From: Mycetohabitans rhizoxinica HKI 454
GTDB lineage: Bacteria; Pseudomonadota; Gammaproteobacteria; Burkholderiales; Burkholderiaceae
Assembly (NCBI RefSeq): GCF_000198775.1
Contig: NC_014718.1
Coordinates: forward strand, 469,881 to 533,880
Length of the DNA stretch: 64,000 bases
Reading direction: 5' to 3'
Position 1 is the stretch's first letter. Every line of letters starts with the position of its first letter. Shown here piece after piece: positions 19,330-27,306 of the stretch. The position numbers and the translations under genes are program-made. The notes under the pieces were generated by a model, which saw only the letters and a list, made by a program, of their open reading frames with translations, did not search any database and was not told the DNA's origin.

Positions 19330-19760
19330 GCCGCCGGATCGCCACAATCTGCTGATTTCGCTCGCCGAGTCGTTGAACAAAGCGCTCGATGTGCCGCTTG
19401 TTGTCGTGGGTGAGCAACGCCGTGCCCCGGCCCAATAACTAACAGCCTACGCGGCGAGGGCAAGGCACCGCTCGCGGCACATACGTGCGTCGCTGCTGCG
19501 TGGGCGCACAGGCTTGTCGCCAAGGTTGGAGGGCTTGACGCACGATGCCGCAACTGCCTTCGAATCCCTGAGCTGCGATCACCGAATATTAGCTCGCCGC
19601 ATTTGATAACCTTCACGCCAGCGCTGGGCAAGATAGGCTCGATAGGGATCCAGCTTGCTGGTCGCTAGCGGGCGCTACGCCCGTTCGGGAAACTCGCCGG
19701 CATGAATCCAGTGCCGGACCGTGTGCCGGTCCGCTTGCCGACGCCTGTACTGCTGTTGTT
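19330..19760 (-). mobile_element. ISL3-family transposase remnant
   Basis: Minus-strand reading from about 19745: RRQADRHTVRHWIHAGEFPE, RA, stop, then TSKLDPYRAYLAQRWREGYQ. This is the helix-turn-helix and following block typical of ISL3-family transposases ('S-R-x-T-V-R-R-W-L-x-A-x-x-F-P-E-R ... S-x-L-D-P-Y-x-x-Y-L-x-x-R-W'). Stops and frameshifts follow. A second ISL3 remnant from a different part of the protein lies at about 62.74-63.31 kb. Confidence 0.6.
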
Positions 19761-19897
19761 TCGCTCGTGACGTTGTTGCCACGTGTAGCGTGTTCGATTC
19801 GATCGCCAGCGATGCGAGAGAAGCGTCCTCGTGATCGAGCGAGCGAGCAGCCTCACGGATGTGCTGTTGGCAGCGGCCCAGCGCGCACAAAACAAAT

Positions 19898-19960
19898 GAT
19901 GCAGGCCTCGGCCTGGCGCAGGATCCCAATGATTTGCTCTTCGGTAAAACGTTCCTTCAT
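19898..19960 (-). mobile_element. IS3-family OrfA N-terminal scrap
   Basis: Starting at ATG 19960 the minus strand reads MKERFTEEQIIGILRQAEA, the N-terminus of IS3-family OrfA proteins ('KKRFTEEQIIGFLKEAEAG'). The similarity stops after about 20 codons. It lies just upstream of the ISL3 remnant, so several elements inserted here in turn. Confidence 0.55.
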
Positions 19961-19976
19961 CTAGCTCCATGTACAA

Positions 19977-20437
19977 AAATATTAAGAAGATTAACTATCC
20001 GGCTGGTTACAAGATTCCGATCAGGTCAGTTCAGCTGATGTATAACCTTCCACTGTCGCCCCATTCGGACATTCGTAGGTTTTCATAACGCCACATTCGT
20101 AGATGCTACTAACGCGAGGGCGACCTTAGCGCAGCGCTGACGTTCTTCAAACAACTTCGGGAGCGCGCGCAACCTTACGCCGGCGGCTTTCTGACGCGTG
20201 CATTCTGCGGCTGAGTAGCGTCCGCAGGAAGCGACTATGCGGGGCGCTCGGCGATATGTTTTAAACTCCCTGCACCTTGCATTCAGTTTTAAGCTATGTC
20301 AGGATGTTCGTCATCCAACGATTCATCGCAGATGTGAAATCGTAGTTTGGTAGTCTGCCGCATTAGCGAGTAAAAAACCTTGCTGATCTGCCTTGGAAAC
20401 CTCGCGCCCGCGTAGGTCACAAATTGGGAGCATTCCT
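19977..20437. other. Intergenic stretch upstream of the RiPP operon
   Basis: No gene is supported. This stretch separates the IS debris from the tfuA-like gene and must hold the promoter of the rightward RiPP operon. I could not single out a convincing -35/-10 pair. GGGAG at about 20426-20430 is the ribosome binding site of the first gene. Confidence 0.3.
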
Positions 20438-21841
20438 TTGAGTACGCACCAAATTGCGGTTTTCCTGGGGCCCTCCTGCCCCCTTGACGAAGCCAGAACC
20501 CACCTGGCCGACGCCGATTACTTTCCTCCTGCCGCGCGCGGCTCCTTTTACGACATTATCAATGACGGTTATCAAATCATTGTCCTAATTGATGGGTTCT
20601 TTTACGGAAAACTATCAGTGTGGCATAAGGAGATTCTCTACGCCCTCGACTCCGGCATCGTCGTCATTGGGGCATCAAGCATGGGCGCGCTAAGAGCGGC
20701 CGAGCTTCAAGGCACCGGAATCATTGGAGCGGGCACGATCTTCGGCTGGTATCGCGACGGACTGATTGATGGCGACGACGAAGTCGCCCTGCTACACGAA
20801 AGCACTCAGGACAACTACACTGGGTTGACGATCCCGCTCGTTAATCTGCGCTGGCAACTCATGCGTGCCGTGGAGGATGGCCTGATTGACTCGCGCAGCG
20901 AAGCATTGATCATCGATCGTGCCAAGCAGATGTGCTTTACGGAAAGAACCCTCGAAGGAATACTCGAGCCGTTGCGGGACGTGATCGATATCGGGGCCGT
21001 CAAAACCACGCTTTCTAACGGAACCGACCTCAAGAAAAGCGACGCCATTCTCGCGCTCAAGCTGGCCGCTGAGCACAGGTCATCAGCGGGCGCCCCGTCT
21101 TCGCTCAGGCTGCGTGAATATGAATATGCCCACATGAACCTCGGGATCGAGTATTACACGAGCGAGCGGCTGACATCGATTAAGGCAAAAGGCAGTGCCG
21201 GCGCGATACCCCTCGCCGAATATTTGGGCAGGACAGAGGCGGATCAGATCGGCTACCGTGACCTGATCAGGGCGCGTGTCTGCCAGCGGCTGATCGTGGG
21301 GTGGGCCAGGGAACTGCATCTCGACGTCGGGAACGAGGACGATATCGGCCTCGGCGCGTCGCCTTGGAACGTACAGGTGCTCGATCTTGAGCACCGGCGC
21401 GCGACCGGCCTGACACTGATCGATATTGCTCGGGAAAGCCGTGATGCCGAGTTCAGTCGCCGCATCCAGCAGCGTTTCTGCCGCACCGCCGGTGCCAGTC
21501 AGGTCATTGCTGACATCGACAAGCGGTTGGCGGCGCAGGTCCAGGATGCGCCTATCCCATGGCGCCGCATGGTGGATCTCACCGGGGACCTTGTCTACAC
21601 GATGTGTTGCCTAGGCCTCGAAAAGGGCATCGGCCCCGCGCCGCAGGAAGTGCAGCCGTGCGGCGCGCGATGGGAGGACGACGCCATTCTGACCGATGCC
21701 GAGCGCATCATGGCGTATGCCGAATGGATCTATCAGGTCGGTCCGCGCCTGTTTGGCTATGTCCTCGACCCTGCGCGCGAAGTACTGTTGGCCCATCAAT
21801 ATTTGAATTGCCTGGATCGGCTCGACAGGAGAGCACCATGA
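20438..21841 (+). CDS. TfuA-like protein, YcaO partner for backbone thioamidation
   Basis: 467 residues from TTG 20438, chosen because GGGAG lies 7 nt upstream and the protein then begins STHQIAVFLGPSCPLDEA, the usual TfuA start. An in-frame TTG at 20393 lacks a ribosome binding site. The first 200 residues are a full TfuA domain: YFPPAARGSFYDII, VLIDGFFYGKLSVWHKEILY, VVIGASSMGALRAAEL and GDDEVALLHE. The C-terminal 270 residues are an extension I do not recognise. TfuA proteins work with YcaO enzymes to put sulfur into peptide backbones (thioviridamide, methyl-CoM reductase thioglycine), probably by presenting the sulfur donor. The stop overlaps the YcaO start by ATGA, so the two are coupled. 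First gene of the operon. Confidence 0.9.
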   Translation: MSTHQIAVFLGPSCPLDEARTHLADADYFPPAARGSFYDIINDGYQIIVLIDGFFYGKLSVWHKEILYALDSGIVVIGASSMGALRAAELQGTGIIGAGTIFGWYRDGLIDGDDEVALLHESTQDNYTGLTIPLVNLRWQLMRAVEDGLIDSRSEALIIDRAKQMCFTERTLEGILEPLRDVIDIGAVKTTLSNGTDLKKSDAILALKLAAEHRSSAGAPSSLRLREYEYAHMNLGIEYYTSERLTSIKAKGSAGAIPLAEYLGRTEADQIGYRDLIRARVCQRLIVGWARELHLDVGNEDDIGLGASPWNVQVLDLEHRRATGLTLIDIARESRDAEFSRRIQQRFCRTAGASQVIADIDKRLAAQVQDAPIPWRRMVDLTGDLVYTMCCLGLEKGIGPAPQEVQPCGARWEDDAILTDAERIMAYAEWIYQVGPRLFGYVLDPAREVLLAHQYLNCLDRLDRRAP

Positions 21842-23067
21842 CTTTGAGTCCCGCCACATCGCACGAATATGCGCAGGGAACGCAGCGCGTTTGCGCGCCC
21901 GAAGAAACACTGCGCAGGATCCAGCCCGTTCTCGCCCGCTGCGGCATCACGCGCGTGCTGGACGTCACCCAACTCGACCGCATCGGCATCCCAACCTATA
22001 ACGCAATCCGGCCCAACGGCATCATCCTGAGTATTTCTAACGGCAAGGGATGGTCCAGCGCCGCGGCGGCTGTTTCGGCAATCATGGAATCGATTGAGGT
22101 TGAGCATTCTGAGTACCCAGACACCTCGAGCTGGCGCCTGGCCACGAGCGCGACGGCCCTGCGCACGGAAGGTCTTGACCCGGTCGATCCGACCACGCTG
22201 ATCCGTGACTGCTTGTGGCCCAAAGATGAATATGGCGGACTTTACTATACGCCAGAACTCGTGCTGGACTGGGTCGAGGCGGATGAACTGATCAGCGGGA
22301 ATAAGGTGATGATTCCGGCAAGCACAATCTACGCCGTCCCGCCGTTCCTACAATATTTCACCAGCAACGGCCTGGCCAGCGGCAATACCTATGCGGAGGC
22401 GGTCCTTCATGCCATTTGTGAGATCGTCGAACGTGACGCGATTGCCAAGCTCATGGGCAGAACCAAGGATTCCCCGCCGTCGCGCCTGCGCCCGATCCGC
22501 CTGGACAGCTTGCCGGGGCATCTCGTCAAGCTAGCCGAACTGATCACCTCGGGCGGAATCGAGCTGTTCCTGTTGAGCATGCCGAGCGCGATCGACATTT
22601 ACACATTCTGGACGATCTTTTACTGTCCCGGCGAGCCGGCATTCATCTTGAGCACGTCCGGCGGCTATGGCACCCACCCCGATCCAGTGATCGCCGCATC
22701 CAGGGCGCTTACTGAGGCGGCTCAGGCACGCTTGGCCCATATTCATGGCGCGCGCGAGGACCTGGGAATCGATCATGTCAACCGACAATTGCCCGCGTCG
22801 GAGCTGGAGCAACGATCGGCCCTGCAGGTACGAAGCTTCGACAAGTTCCGAACCATGCCGGCCTGGAGCTGGGACGAGATGTTGCAGGTCTATCCCCACC
22901 GTTGCAAGGGCCGGAACATCCAGGGCAGTCTCGATCAGGTGTTGGAGATGCTGGCTGGAGCGGGCAGCGACAAGGTCTATGTTCATGACCTGACCAAGCC
23001 CGATCTCGACCTTGCCGTGACCCGCGTCTTCATTCCCGGCATGAAGATCTGCGCAAGCATGCTGTGA
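21838..23067 (+). CDS. YcaO cyclodehydratase/thioamide synthetase (TfuA-paired)
   Basis: 409 residues from ATG 21838; AGGAG lies upstream and the start overlaps the TfuA stop. The frame is open further upstream (to 21559), but that is a shadow of the tfuA gene. YcaO ATP/Mg-binding motifs are present: SISNGKGWSSAAAAVSAIME with ESIEVEH, and ICEIVERDA after SNGLASGNTYAEAVLHA. YcaO enzymes activate a backbone amide with ATP; with TfuA the nucleophile is usually sulfide, giving a thioamide. It lacks the Pro-rich C-terminus of azoline-forming YcaOs and ends in ICASML. Its substrate is probably the Nif11-type peptide at 28559-28792 (-). About 75 bases separate it from the oxygenase gene. Confidence 0.92.
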   Translation: MTLSPATSHEYAQGTQRVCAPEETLRRIQPVLARCGITRVLDVTQLDRIGIPTYNAIRPNGIILSISNGKGWSSAAAAVSAIMESIEVEHSEYPDTSSWRLATSATALRTEGLDPVDPTTLIRDCLWPKDEYGGLYYTPELVLDWVEADELISGNKVMIPASTIYAVPPFLQYFTSNGLASGNTYAEAVLHAICEIVERDAIAKLMGRTKDSPPSRLRPIRLDSLPGHLVKLAELITSGGIELFLLSMPSAIDIYTFWTIFYCPGEPAFILSTSGGYGTHPDPVIAASRALTEAAQARLAHIHGAREDLGIDHVNRQLPASELEQRSALQVRSFDKFRTMPAWSWDEMLQVYPHRCKGRNIQGSLDQVLEMLAGAGSDKVYVHDLTKPDLDLAVTRVFIPGMKICASML

Positions 23068-23142
23068 AACCGGGCGCCGGCCCGACGAAGCTGTGTAAGC
23101 GGGCCGGCTTGGCAGCCCGTTCGATCACCGAGGAGAATGTGG

Positions 23143-24087
23143 ATGCCGCCCGTCGCCGAGCGCCCCAGCGAAACGCCGTTTGGAGAATTGTTGCGGTTAG
23201 CCGAACTGCATCCGGCCTGGAGCTTGCTGCAGGTGATTGAATTGCTCGATCGCGAGCGCTGGGATATCGAAACACTTACGCCCGCGCAGCGCGCACTCTA
23301 CGGGCGGATCAATGCACGCGCCGCGCTGGCCCGGTTGCACGGGTCGGTCGACGACTTCCAGTCCGGCCACGCTCTCGACGCGCCGGCCCGATCGCCGCAG
23401 TGGCTGGCGACCGGCCGTCACCTGTGCGTCAGCGGCCTGCTCGATGCGCAGACGCGCGCGCGACTGGTCGCGCAATGTGACGCGACACTGAGCGTGCCGG
23501 GGACGCCACCGATCAGGCTGTTCAGCCACCCGGATTGCATGGACCAGGCCGAGCTTCGGTCGATCGCGAGCGCGGTGCTGGCGGCGCTGCCTGATCCACT
23601 GCCGCCAGGGACCCGCCCGACCATTCTCAAACGGCGGACCATCCTTCGCCGCACGTTCCCGCCGAGCAGACTGCCATCGCAGCCTGGCAATGCCAACAAC
23701 CAGTTCTGGCACCAGGACAGCAACGCCCAGTTCAATGACTCCCCCATGCTGACGCTGTGGATTCCGCTGCAGGACCACGCTGGCGTGACCAGGCCAGGCC
23801 TGCAGATCAGCGATGCTCCGGTCGCCAATTTTTCGATCTTCCACGGCGACTCATCGCATGACATCGGTCCCATGCTGGCACAGATGTTTCCCGCATCGCA
23901 GATTGTCTCTCCGCAGGTGGCGGCCGGCGAGTGTCTTGTCTTCAACGGCCTGACCTTCCACCGGACCCTCGCCACCCCGGCGATGGCGGAGCATCGCGAT
24001 GCCCTGTTGATCCGCGTGCTCGACCAGCGAACCGCGCATCGATTTCCGGTCGCCGATCATGACCAGGATCTGCTGCCCCTTGCATGA
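23143..24087 (+). CDS. 2-oxoglutarate/Fe(II)-dependent oxygenase (phytanoyl-CoA dioxygenase-like)
   Basis: 314 residues from ATG 23143, which is 7 nt after AGGAG at 23131-23135; an ATG at 23137 is too close to it. The double-stranded beta-helix region carries the iron ligands: NNQFWHQDSN (H-x-D), the distal His in VFNGLTFHRTLAT, and a 2-oxoglutarate-binding Arg in RDALLIRVLDQR. The N-terminal 90 residues are a helical extension (ELHPAWSLLQVIELLDRERW), perhaps for peptide binding. It would hydroxylate the peptide, as an oxygenase does at histidine in thioviridamide; the residue here is unknown. The gene overlaps the next by 29 bases. Confidence 0.85.
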   Translation: MPPVAERPSETPFGELLRLAELHPAWSLLQVIELLDRERWDIETLTPAQRALYGRINARAALARLHGSVDDFQSGHALDAPARSPQWLATGRHLCVSGLLDAQTRARLVAQCDATLSVPGTPPIRLFSHPDCMDQAELRSIASAVLAALPDPLPPGTRPTILKRRTILRRTFPPSRLPSQPGNANNQFWHQDSNAQFNDSPMLTLWIPLQDHAGVTRPGLQISDAPVANFSIFHGDSSHDIGPMLAQMFPASQIVSPQVAAGECLVFNGLTFHRTLATPAMAEHRDALLIRVLDQRTAHRFPVADHDQDLLPLA

Positions 24088-25018
24088 ACTTACCGTCCAT
24101 GTGGTGGGCACCGGCGCGGTCGGCCTGGCCTATGGCTACCTGCTGACGGAGCGTGGGCATCGCGTCTTCCATTCCAGCCTGCGCGGCCGGGTAACTTCGG
24201 CATTGCCGCTCAGCCTGCAAACCGGCACGGGCACGACGCATGGATGCTACACGCCCCGGTATTGGCACGACACACCGCAGGCATCGATACCGCATGTGCA
24301 GATCTTCGCCGTGCACGGCGCTCAGCTCGCGCCCGCGTTGCAGCTTTGCGGTGGCGCACTGGCGCCACAGGCATGTCACCTCGTGTTCTGTAGTAACCCG
24401 GACGCTGTCAACGCCGCGTGGCGACGGGTGGCGGCCGACAGCTACACACTCGTCTATCCATTGCTGTCGGCGGAGCATTGCGGTGACCAGGGGCTGCGCA
24501 TTATCACAAATGGCGAAGTAGAAATCACTCTGCCACAGGGCAAGCCCATTGGCGAGCGGATAGCGCTGAAAGCGCTGCTGGAGCGCATGGGATTGACGGT
24601 ATCGGGCGACGTGCCGCTGTCCCGCTTCCGAGCCCGTTACCTCCAGACCGCCGCAATCTATATTGCCCTGCTCGCCGTCAGCGTCGGAGCCATCGACCAC
24701 GCCCAAGTCGATGGCGCGCTGCTGTCCGCCATCCACGACGAGCTCGCGGCGATGGTCGAACGGCGCGACGGGGCACGCGTTGCCGACGTTCCCGGCCAGG
24801 CCCGCCATTTCGCTTCACTGGCTGCACTGATTGCCGCAGGAGAGCGCGACGGTGCGATGCTGGGCGCCACCCTCGAATACCTAGTCCGTGACGGACGCCG
24901 CAAGCTGACCGCGCATCTGGCTGCCATTACACCGGCATGGGACGACCATCTCGCGGCGCGGCCGGCGACGGCGAGCCAGCGCCTGATTTCCGCCGTCCTC
25001 GCCCTGTGCCGACTATGA
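24059..25018 (+). CDS. Ketopantoate-reductase-like (ApbA/PanE family) NADPH reductase
   Basis: 319 residues from ATG 24059, overlapping the oxygenase gene by 29 bases. The Rossmann motif VHVVGTGAVGLAYGYLLTERG is at the N-terminus (G-x-G-x-x-G), shown here shortened: GTGAVGLAYG. The expected NADP/substrate stretch VFCSNPDAVNA and a helical C-terminal domain with RYLQTAAIYIALLA follow. The family reduces 2-oxo acids such as ketopantoate to 2-hydroxy acids. It is unlikely to be the housekeeping panE because it is embedded in the RiPP operon. A fitting role would be reduction of the 2-oxobutyryl cap formed after an N-terminal dehydrated Thr is exposed; this is inference. Confidence 0.8.
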   Translation: MTRICCPLHELTVHVVGTGAVGLAYGYLLTERGHRVFHSSLRGRVTSALPLSLQTGTGTTHGCYTPRYWHDTPQASIPHVQIFAVHGAQLAPALQLCGGALAPQACHLVFCSNPDAVNAAWRRVAADSYTLVYPLLSAEHCGDQGLRIITNGEVEITLPQGKPIGERIALKALLERMGLTVSGDVPLSRFRARYLQTAAIYIALLAVSVGAIDHAQVDGALLSAIHDELAAMVERRDGARVADVPGQARHFASLAALIAAGERDGAMLGATLEYLVRDGRRKLTAHLAAITPAWDDHLAARPATASQRLISAVLALCRL

Positions 25019-25194
25019 AAGCGAACGCGGACCATCAACCAATGGACGTGCCATCTAATTATCGGCCTGCCGATCGCCGCTTCCAATGATCACTCTGATA
25101 TGATCGTTGATGTTGCCGAACAGTCGTGATTTCCTGGGACCGCCAACGTCATGCGTGGCGGGCTGTCATGTTGTCAAAACTGGAGGAGCCGAGA

Positions 25195-25467
25195 TTGAAT
25201 ACCGTTACTGTCATTGTGCCTCCATCGATGCGCAAGTTCCTGGGCGGTCGCACACGTGTGCCTGTACAGGCCGAAACGGTACGAGGAGCGCTTGACGCAC
25301 TGGCTGGCGGATCAGACACGCTGCGCGGTCATTTATTCGATCAGACCAACGCCATCAATCGTTTCGTGCGGGTGTTTGTCAACGGCCGGCAGATCCATTC
25401 GAGCGCCGAGGAACCGGTGAGCGATGGAGCCGAGGTGACGATCCTGGTTGCGCTGGCGGGAGGCTGA
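25195..25467 (+). CDS. ThiS/MoaD-like sulfur-carrier protein
   Basis: 90 residues from TTG 25195, preceded by GGAGGAG at 25182-25188 with 6 nt spacing. An upstream in-frame ATG at 25126 has no such site. It has a beta-grasp ubiquitin-like pattern (NTVTVIVPPSMRKFLGG, FVRVFVNGRQIH, DGAEVTILVALAGG) and ends exactly in Gly-Gly. That C-terminus is what E1-like enzymes adenylate and turn into a thiocarboxylate. The stop at 25467 is immediately followed by the start of its predicted activating enzyme at 25469. It should carry sulfide equivalents for the YcaO/TfuA step rather than for thiamine or molybdopterin, since no such genes are nearby. Confidence 0.88.
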   Translation: MNTVTVIVPPSMRKFLGGRTRVPVQAETVRGALDALAGGSDTLRGHLFDQTNAINRFVRVFVNGRQIHSSAEEPVSDGAEVTILVALAGG

Positions 25468-25468
25468 C

Positions 25469-26626
25469 ATGACGCTACAACAACAACGCCTGGCGCAACT
25501 GAAGGCCGAGATTACCGAGATCGATCCGCGTGAAGCGGCGCAACGCCTGGCTGCCGGTGCGATCCTGCTCGATATTCGCGATACCGACGAATGGGCGCAA
25601 GGCACGCCGGTCGCCGCCGTCCGTGTGGGCCGTTCCTTTCTCGAGCAGCAGATCGAAGGGGTGGTTGCCGATCCCGACACAGCGCTAATGATCTTATGCG
25701 GCAGTGGCGTGCGCTCGCTGTTCGTGGCCGATGCCCTGAAAAGGCTCGGCTACCGGTCGGTGGCCTCGGTCGCGGGCGGGTTCCAGGCATGGACTGAGTG
25801 TGACCTACCGGTCGAACGCCCAAAAATCCTCAGCGCCACCGAGCGGGAACGCTATGCACGTCACCTGCGCATACCCGAAGTCGGGGAAGCCGGCCAGGCC
25901 AAGCTGCTGGCGCGACGGGTAGCGCTGGTCGGCGCCGGGGGGCTGGGTTCACCAATTGCCTATTATCTTGCCGCAGCGGGCGTAGGCACGCTCGGACTGA
26001 TCGATGACGATCGCATCGAACGCAGCAACCTGCAGCGGCAAATCCTCCATACCGATGCGCGCGTCGGCCAATCGAAGGCTCGCTCGGCAGCTGAAACGCT
26101 GACGGGCTTTAATCCAAATGTGGCGCTGGTCCTGCATGAGGTACGGCTGGACAGCGCGAACGCCGAGGCCATACTGGCCGATTATGATCTTGTCATCGAT
26201 GGTAGCGACAACATCGCCACGCGCTATGTCGTCAACGATGCCTGCGTGAAGCACGGTATCCCCATGATTTACGGGGCGATCTTTCGCTTTGAAGGCCAGG
26301 TATCGGCATTCCATCCGGCCGGGCCAAACGGTGGGCCGTGCTATCGCTGCCTGTTCCCCGAGCCGCCACCACGCGACTTGACTCCCTCGTGCGCCGAAGC
26401 CGGCGTGCTTGGCGTGTTACCGGGCGTGATCGGCACCCTCATGGCCACGGAGGCCCTGAAGATCCTGCTGGGCATCGGCGAGCCGCTCGTAGGACGCCTG
26501 CTCACCTACGATGCACTGAGTGAGCGCTTCGACGAACTGCGGCTGGAGGCCAGCCCGGACTGCCGGTGGTGCGCGCCGCACCGCCGCGATCGCCCGACAC
26601 TGAACATCCCGGCATTGACGGAGTGA
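25469..26626 (+). CDS. Rhodanese-ThiF/MoeB fusion: sulfur-carrier adenylyl/sulfurtransferase
   Basis: 385 residues from ATG 25469 (GGGAGG upstream). Residues about 15-115 form a rhodanese domain with active-site Cys in LMILCGSGVRSLFVAD. Residues about 125-385 are a ThiF/MoeB E1-like domain: ERYARHLRIPEVGEAGQ, the nucleotide loop VGAGGLGSPIAYYLAAAG, NLQRQILH, VIDGSDNIATRYVVND, zinc pairs CYRC and CRWC, and TPSCAEAGVLGVLPG. It would adenylate the Gly-Gly end of the preceding carrier and load persulfide sulfur onto it. The rhodanese domain is N-terminal, the reverse of MoeZ/MOCS3-type fusions, though this order does occur in some MoeB proteins. Confidence 0.9.
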   Translation: MTLQQQRLAQLKAEITEIDPREAAQRLAAGAILLDIRDTDEWAQGTPVAAVRVGRSFLEQQIEGVVADPDTALMILCGSGVRSLFVADALKRLGYRSVASVAGGFQAWTECDLPVERPKILSATERERYARHLRIPEVGEAGQAKLLARRVALVGAGGLGSPIAYYLAAAGVGTLGLIDDDRIERSNLQRQILHTDARVGQSKARSAAETLTGFNPNVALVLHEVRLDSANAEAILADYDLVIDGSDNIATRYVVNDACVKHGIPMIYGAIFRFEGQVSAFHPAGPNGGPCYRCLFPEPPPRDLTPSCAEAGVLGVLPGVIGTLMATEALKILLGIGEPLVGRLLTYDALSERFDELRLEASPDCRWCAPHRRDRPTLNIPALTE

Positions 26627-26629
26627 CGC

Positions 26630-27280
26630 ATGCGGACCCCAATCCCCCCGTTGCCGGACGCGGGGCCTACGGCCGCGTCCTCGCCGCTCAGCGTGAAGCA
26701 AGCGTTCCGTTTCGCGCCAACCGATCAGGGTCACATCGACCAGCTGCTCGTCTGGGCCGAGTTGCCTATCGGGGCAAACGTGCTCGACCTGGGCGCCGGC
26801 AACGGCTGCGTCGCGGCACGGATGCGAGCGCGGCGGCCCGACTTGTCATTCTGTCTGGTCGATCAAGATCGCCGCGCGCTTGATGCCGCGGGATCTACGT
26901 GGCACACGCATTGCGCTGATATTTGCAACATACCCGAGCCCAACGGCAGCTTCGACGCCTTGCTCTGCTGCTATGCAATGGGCTATGTGCCGACAGCGGA
27001 TTTTTTCCGCGAAGCGGCAAGGGTGGCGCGGCGCGGCGCGGTGGTGTTCATCGTCGACATGGTGCCGCTTGATGGCACGCTCGACTCACTGTCGCTGTTC
27101 GGCTATGCGATTCGTGGCCGGACCAACGTTGAGTCGCATGCGGCATCGGCAGGTCTAAAGCTGGATTTCTATTTGGAACCGACAGACGATCGTAGTTGGG
27201 GAGAAGCCCAGTTCCCTGGTTATTTTCATATCTTGTTCGGTGAGGTGCGGCCGGCCATCTGGCGCTTCACACTGCCCTAG
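26630..27280 (+). CDS. SAM-dependent class I methyltransferase
   Basis: 216 residues from ATG 26630, 4 bases after the upstream stop. SAM-binding motif I is VLDLGAGNGCVAARM. The motif II region is FCLVDQDRRAL, and a post-motif stretch FDALLCCYAMGYVPTADFF resembles small-molecule methyltransferases of the Methyltransf_11/25 type. It is the last gene of the rightward operon. It could N-methylate or O-methylate the peptide, but the target cannot be read from sequence. Convergent with the second YcaO gene, with a GC-rich hairpin between them. Confidence 0.85.
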   Translation: MRTPIPPLPDAGPTAASSPLSVKQAFRFAPTDQGHIDQLLVWAELPIGANVLDLGAGNGCVAARMRARRPDLSFCLVDQDRRALDAAGSTWHTHCADICNIPEPNGSFDALLCCYAMGYVPTADFFREAARVARRGAVVFIVDMVPLDGTLDSLSLFGYAIRGRTNVESHAASAGLKLDFYLEPTDDRSWGEAQFPGYFHILFGEVRPAIWRFTLP

Positions 27281-27287
27281 CGCAATC

Positions 27288-27306
27288 GCCCCCGCTGGAC
27301 AGGGGC
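27288..27306. terminator. Possible bidirectional terminator hairpin
   Basis: GCCCC and GGGGC arms enclose a short loop between the convergent methyltransferase and YcaO genes. There is no T-run, so it is a weak candidate; the position between converging operons is the main support. Confidence 0.3.

Noticed and set aside
21559..21837. N-terminal extension of the first YcaO (open frame starts at 21559)
   Set aside because: That part lies wholly within the TfuA gene in another frame; the ATG at 21838 has AGGAG and the expected ATGA coupling.
24059..25018. Housekeeping panE for pantothenate synthesis
   Set aside because: It overlaps the oxygenase gene and is embedded in the RiPP operon; a peptide-tailoring role is more likely, although the family is the same.
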